A stretch of 24,439 nt of DNA. Source: CAYUYM01 sp964449305 (GTDB lineage: Bacteria > Bacteroidota > Ignavibacteria > SZUA-365 > CAYQST01). Numbering within the stretch: the stretch's first letter is position 1; every line of letters begins with the position of its first letter. A model generated the notes under the pieces. It saw only the letters and a list, made by a program, of their open reading frames with translations, ran no database searches and was not told the DNA's origin. Below, one piece after another: positions 21,230-24,439 of this stretch. The translations under genes and the position numbers were made by a program. Location: contig CAYUYM010000027.1 in NCBI GenBank assembly GCA_964449305.1, forward strand, positions 1-24,439. The letters run 5' to 3'.

Positions 21230-22615
21230 ATGAAATTCGCCAACATCAAACGCATTCACTTCGTCGGCATCGGCGGCATCGGCATGAGCGGCATCGCCGA
21301 GATCCTGCTCAACCAGGGCTTCGCCATCTCCGGGTCCGACCTCTCGTCCACCGAGATCACGCAGCGGCTCGCAGGGCTGGGTGCCCGCATCCACACGGGG
21401 CATGCGGCCGCGAACGTCCAGGATGCCGATGTGCTCGTGTACTCCTCCGCGGTGACGTCCGACAATCCGGAGGTGGTGGAGGCGACACGGCGGAAGATCC
21501 CCGTCATCCGGCGCGCCGAGATGCTCGCGGAGGTGATGCGTCTCCATCACGGCATCGCCGTTGCGGGCACGCATGGGAAGACGACCACCACATCCATCAT
21601 CGGTCAGATCCTCATCGAGGCGGGGATGGATCCCACGGTGATCGTCGGAGGAAAGCTCCACGCCTTCGGCGGCACGAATGCGCGCCTCGGCAGGGGCGAG
21701 TTCATGGTGGTGGAGGCGGATGAATTCGACCGCTCCTTCCTTCAGCTCAACCCCACCATTGCCGTGCTCACGACGCTTGAGGCCGAGCATCTGGACATCT
21801 ACCGCGACCTCGACGACCTGAAGCGCGCCTTCATCGAGTTCGCGAACAAGGTGCCCTTCTACGGCTTCATCGCGTTGTGCCTCGATGAACCGGCGCTCCA
21901 GGAAATCTACCCGGAACTCGACCGCAAGGTGATCACCTACGGGCTCACCCCGCACGCCGACGTGCAGGCCGTCGACATCCGCCAGACGGGTGGCACCTCG
22001 GAGTTCACTGTTCTGCGCGGGGGCACGGAGCAGGGCCGCATCATGCTGCACGTGCCCGGGGAGCACAACATCAAGAATGCCCTCGCGGCGTTGACGGTCG
22101 CCGGCGAGCTCGGGCTTCCCTTTGCGACCTCCAGCGCCGCGGTGGGCGCCTTCCGTGGCGTCATCCGACGCTTCGAGGTGAAGGCCGACCTGGGCGGTGT
22201 GATGGTGGTGGATGACTACGCACATCATCCCACCGAGGTGCGTGAAACGCTGCGGGGCATGAAGGCCGGGTGGCGCCGACGTGTGGTCTGCGTGTTCCAG
22301 CCGCACACGTACACGCGCACGCGCGACTTCGTCCGCGAATTCGGGCAGGCCTTCATGAACGCCGACGTGCTGATTGTCACCGACATCTACCCCGCGCGCG
22401 AACTCCCGATCGAGGGCGTGACCGGCGAGATGATCGCCCAGGCAGCCAGGAATTTCGGGCATCGCGATGTGCGCTTCGTGCCCGACAAGGCCGCCGTGCC
22501 GGCAGTGCTTGCCGACATCGTCCGCAGCGGCGACATCGTGATCACGATGGGCGCGGGCGACATCTACCGCTTCGGCATGCAGTTCGTGGACATCCTGCGG
22601 GAGAGGGAGGTCTGA
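21230..22615 (+). CDS. murC: UDP-MurNAc:L-alanine ligase MurC
   Basis: The 461-aa enzyme starts stem-peptide synthesis by joining L-Ala to UDP-MurNAc with ATP. It carries the N-terminal nucleotide-fold motif HFVGIGGIGMSGIAEIL (10-26), the ATP loop AGTHGKTTTTS (112-122), VEADEFDRSFL (161-171), LEAEHLDIY (183-191), VPGEHNIKNALAA and DDYAHHPTEV in the later domains, and PHTYTRT near 353-359. Length is standard. GGAG at 21220-21223, six nt upstream, supports ATG 21230. Its stop shares one base with the murB start (TGATG). Confidence 0.96.
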   Translation: MKFANIKRIHFVGIGGIGMSGIAEILLNQGFAISGSDLSSTEITQRLAGLGARIHTGHAAANVQDADVLVYSSAVTSDNPEVVEATRRKIPVIRRAEMLAEVMRLHHGIAVAGTHGKTTTTSIIGQILIEAGMDPTVIVGGKLHAFGGTNARLGRGEFMVVEADEFDRSFLQLNPTIAVLTTLEAEHLDIYRDLDDLKRAFIEFANKVPFYGFIALCLDEPALQEIYPELDRKVITYGLTPHADVQAVDIRQTGGTSEFTVLRGGTEQGRIMLHVPGEHNIKNALAALTVAGELGLPFATSSAAVGAFRGVIRRFEVKADLGGVMVVDDYAHHPTEVRETLRGMKAGWRRRVVCVFQPHTYTRTRDFVREFGQAFMNADVLIVTDIYPARELPIEGVTGEMIAQAARNFGHRDVRFVPDKAAVPAVLADIVRSGDIVITMGAGDIYRFGMQFVDILREREV

Positions 22616-23556
22616 TGCTGGCTCTCGACGCCATACGGACCATCTGCACGGGCAGGATCGCCATCAGCGAGCCCCTGGCCCCGCTGACGTCGTTCCGCAT
22701 CGGCGGGCCCGCCGATCTGCTCATCGAGCCCGCCGGCATTGGCGAGGCGCATGAGCTCGTGCGCCATCTGCGGTCGCAGAGCACGCCGTTCACCGTGATC
22801 GGGAACGGCAGCAACGTGCTTGTGAGCGATGCGGGCTTCCGTGGAGTCGTGATCCATCTCGGCCCGGGCTTCTCGACCGCCGGGCTGGCCGACGGCGTGG
22901 TGACGGCCGGCGCGGGCATGCGCCTTGCCGCGTTCGTGGATTTCTGTGTGACGCGGGGCCTGGCCGGGGTGGAGATGCTTGCGGGCATCCCGGGCACGCT
23001 GGGCGGCGCGCTGGTGATGAACGCCGGAGCCCATGGCGGCGAGATCGGTGACACCGTGGTGGATGTGACGGTGCTGCGCGGCGGCGACCTCATGACGCTC
23101 CGCCGCGATGCCTGCGGCTTCGTCTACCGCGATTCCGCGCTGCGGGGCGACATCGTCCTCTCCGCGCGCTTCGCCCCCGGGACGGGGGATGTGGAGGCAC
23201 TCACCGCACGCCGGCGCGAGCTGATCGCGCGTCGCAACGCCACGCAGCCGCTGACGCGACCCAACGCGGGCAGCATCTTCCGCAACCCCGAGGGCACCTT
23301 TGCAGGGCGCCTGATTGAGGATGCTGGTCTCAAGGGTGCCCGCATCGGGGGTGCCGAGGTGGCAGGTCTCCACGCGAACTTCATCAGCAACGTGGACGAT
23401 GCCACGGCGGCCGATGTGGTGGCGCTCATCAATCATGTGCGGGAGCGGGTGTGCGCGCACAGCGGCATCCTGCTCGAACCCGAGATCCGCTTCATCGGCT
23501 TCCCCACGGATCCCGTCACCCCCATCCACCAGTGTCACAAGGCGGCGCAGGCATGA
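22615..23556 (+). CDS. murB: UDP-N-acetylenolpyruvoylglucosamine reductase MurB
   Basis: The 313-aa FAD enzyme reduces UDP-GlcNAc-enolpyruvate to UDP-MurNAc with NADPH, just before the MurC step. FAD-binding motifs are TSFRIGGPAD (25-34), VIGNGSNVLVSD (61-72) and LAGIPGTLGGALVMNAGAHG (122-141). The proton-donor serine is S220 in AGSIFRNP (218-225), and LEPEIRFIG (287-295) holds the C-terminal catalytic glutamate. The short form with GGAEVAGLHANFI (245-257) is the type II (Bacillus/Staphylococcus-like) architecture. GAGAGGGAGG just before ATG 22615 is a strong ribosome binding site. The stop overlaps ftsQ as ATGA. Confidence 0.95.
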   Translation: MLALDAIRTICTGRIAISEPLAPLTSFRIGGPADLLIEPAGIGEAHELVRHLRSQSTPFTVIGNGSNVLVSDAGFRGVVIHLGPGFSTAGLADGVVTAGAGMRLAAFVDFCVTRGLAGVEMLAGIPGTLGGALVMNAGAHGGEIGDTVVDVTVLRGGDLMTLRRDACGFVYRDSALRGDIVLSARFAPGTGDVEALTARRRELIARRNATQPLTRPNAGSIFRNPEGTFAGRLIEDAGLKGARIGGAEVAGLHANFISNVDDATAADVVALINHVRERVCAHSGILLEPEIRFIGFPTDPVTPIHQCHKAAQA

Positions 23557-24413
23557 ACGGCGATCCGCAGCATATCGACAGCACGTACCTGCGTCCCACG
23601 GCACCTGCGCCACGGCGGCGGATGCAGCGCGTGCTCATCATCCTCGCCCTGTCGGTGGTGGTGGTGGTGGGGCTCTCGCTCGTGGCCGACCAGTGGATGC
23701 GGTCCTCGACGGGGGTGCGCGTCGCCGTAAGCGGCACGCTCTACACCAAGGCCGCCGACATCGAGCGCATGGCGGCGATCCCCGACACGGCGAATCTCGC
23801 CGACATCGATCTCATGGCGGTCCAGAAGCTCATCGAGCAGCATCCCTATGTGAAGCGCGCCATCGTGCGGCGTGATCCCCCCTCGACCCTCCTCATCGAG
23901 GTGGTGGAGCGCCAGCCCGTCGCCCTCATCATGAATGCCGACGGCACGGAGATGATGATCGACGAGGAGGGCTTCGTGTTTCCCGTCACCGAGTACCCGG
24001 GTGCGCAGGATCTGCCTGTGATGACGCGGACGCAGCAGCAGGCCGAAGTGAAGGCCGGCACCCAGCTCACCGACGCACGCGTGCTGGCGGCGGCGCATGT
24101 GCTGCAGACGGCGCGCGACCTCGACACCTCGATCTACGACCTCATCTCGGAGGTGCAGCTCGACGGCCGGCAGGATCTTGTGATGTACACCTCCGACTGT
24201 GGTGTCCCCGTGATCTTCGGGCCCGATGAGAACACCGTGGCGAAGCTCTGGTCCCTCAAGGCCTTCTGGGAGACGGTGGCCGTGAAGGAGGACCCCGCGC
24301 AGCTCGAGTACATCGACCTGCGGTTCAGGAACCAGGTGGTGGTGAAGTGGAACAACGTCATCCAGACGTCGACCGTCACGGCCATCGACTCGACCGACAT
24401 CATCAAGGACTGA
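23553..24413 (+). CDS. ftsQ: Cell division protein FtsQ (POTRA domain)
   Basis: The 286-aa bitopic protein has a short cytoplasmic tail with a basic RRR cluster (21-23), one membrane helix (about 26-46) and a periplasmic part. A POTRA-like domain occupies about 54-120: VAVSGTLYTKAADIERM, then LMAVQKLIEQHPYVKRAIVRRD and LLIEVVERQPVALI, the usual FtsQ/DivIB layout. A beta domain follows to about 275. FtsQ bridges early and late division proteins and binds FtsL and FtsB/DivIC. ATG 23553 overlaps the murB stop (ATGA); the in-frame ATG at 23451 adds a His/Pro-rich stretch inside murB. A probable ftsA starts 3 nt after the stop. Confidence 0.9.
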   Translation: MNGDPQHIDSTYLRPTAPAPRRRMQRVLIILALSVVVVVGLSLVADQWMRSSTGVRVAVSGTLYTKAADIERMAAIPDTANLADIDLMAVQKLIEQHPYVKRAIVRRDPPSTLLIEVVERQPVALIMNADGTEMMIDEEGFVFPVTEYPGAQDLPVMTRTQQQAEVKAGTQLTDARVLAAAHVLQTARDLDTSIYDLISEVQLDGRQDLVMYTSDCGVPVIFGPDENTVAKLWSLKAFWETVAVKEDPAQLEYIDLRFRNQVVVKWNNVIQTSTVTAIDSTDIIKD

Positions 24414-24416
24414 CCC

Positions 24417-24439
24417 ATGAAGAAGAAACCCCCTGCTGG
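24417..24439 (+). CDS. ftsA: Start of the next dcw gene, probably ftsA (3' truncated)
   Basis: Only seven codons, MKKKPPA, are in the window. ATG 24417 follows ftsQ by 3 nt, the spacing seen throughout this operon. The ftsA assignment comes from the usual ftsQ-ftsA-ftsZ order only; nothing in these residues is diagnostic. Confidence 0.5.

Noticed and set aside
1..24439. Mobile elements, CRISPR arrays, toxin-antitoxin or defence genes.
   Set aside because: No transposase, integrase, terminal inverted repeats with target duplications, regularly spaced repeats, or defence-family motifs were seen. The only regular repeats are the 10-bp MraZ units.

Overview
The window is a GC-rich bacterial chromosome segment. 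It most likely comes from the Bacteroidota/Chlorobiota/Ignavibacteriota (FCB) group. Two things point there. One encoded protein ends in a type IX secretion C-terminal sorting domain with the typical NYPNPFNP opening. A promoter-like TATATTTG fits the TAnnTTTG -7 element of that group. The lineage resembles high-GC Ignavibacteria/Kapabacteria relatives, but species or genus cannot be fixed from this sequence alone. I see no tRNA, rRNA, CRISPR array, insertion sequence, prophage or integrase.

Left part (1-3007, + strand): the tail of an unidentified gene is followed by two hairpins, the second a clear terminator. Next come a SpoU/TrmH-type RNA methyltransferase whose leader carries a perfect 10-bp hairpin, a small two-helix membrane protein that overlaps it by ATGA, and a membrane-anchored LytR-CpsA-Psr (LCP) family protein with its own FCB-type promoter.

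Middle part (3019-8569, - strand): a secreted GH31 alpha-glucosidase-like enzyme converges on the LCP gene. Upstream of it, beyond a strong terminator, is a two-gene unit. Its first gene encodes an unrecognised 201-aa protein that overlaps (ATGA) or nearly abuts a large type IX-secreted protein built from Kelch repeats, an Ig-like segment and an Omp28/thioredoxin-like CGYC domain. A non-coding stretch of about 510 bp (8570-9078) with long C and G homopolymers separates this unit from the next.

Right part (9079 to the end, + strand): a gapless dcw (division and cell wall) cluster in the order mraZ, rsmH, ftsL-like, ftsI with two PASTA domains, murE, murF, mraY, murD, ftsW, murG, an unnamed membrane gene with a PH-like tail, murC, murB, ftsQ, and the first codons of a probable ftsA. 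Neighbours overlap or lie within 16 nt, and no internal terminator is visible, so it looks like one long operon. Just ahead of mraZ are three or four direct repeats with a 10-bp period around GTGGA, matching the known MraZ box arrangement, so the operon is probably autoregulated by MraZ. The genes cover the whole route from UDP-MurNAc synthesis (MurB) through stem-peptide addition (MurC, D, E, F), lipid I and II formation (MraY, MurG) and septal polymerisation and cross-linking (FtsW, FtsI), plus the FtsQ/FtsL-type scaffold. The DNPR motif in MurE predicts meso-diaminopimelate peptidoglycan.

Most of the window is conserved housekeeping. The least explained items are the PH-like membrane gene inside the dcw operon, the 201-aa protein coupled to the type IX cargo, the composite cargo protein itself, and the LCP gene with an inverted repeat at its promoter.
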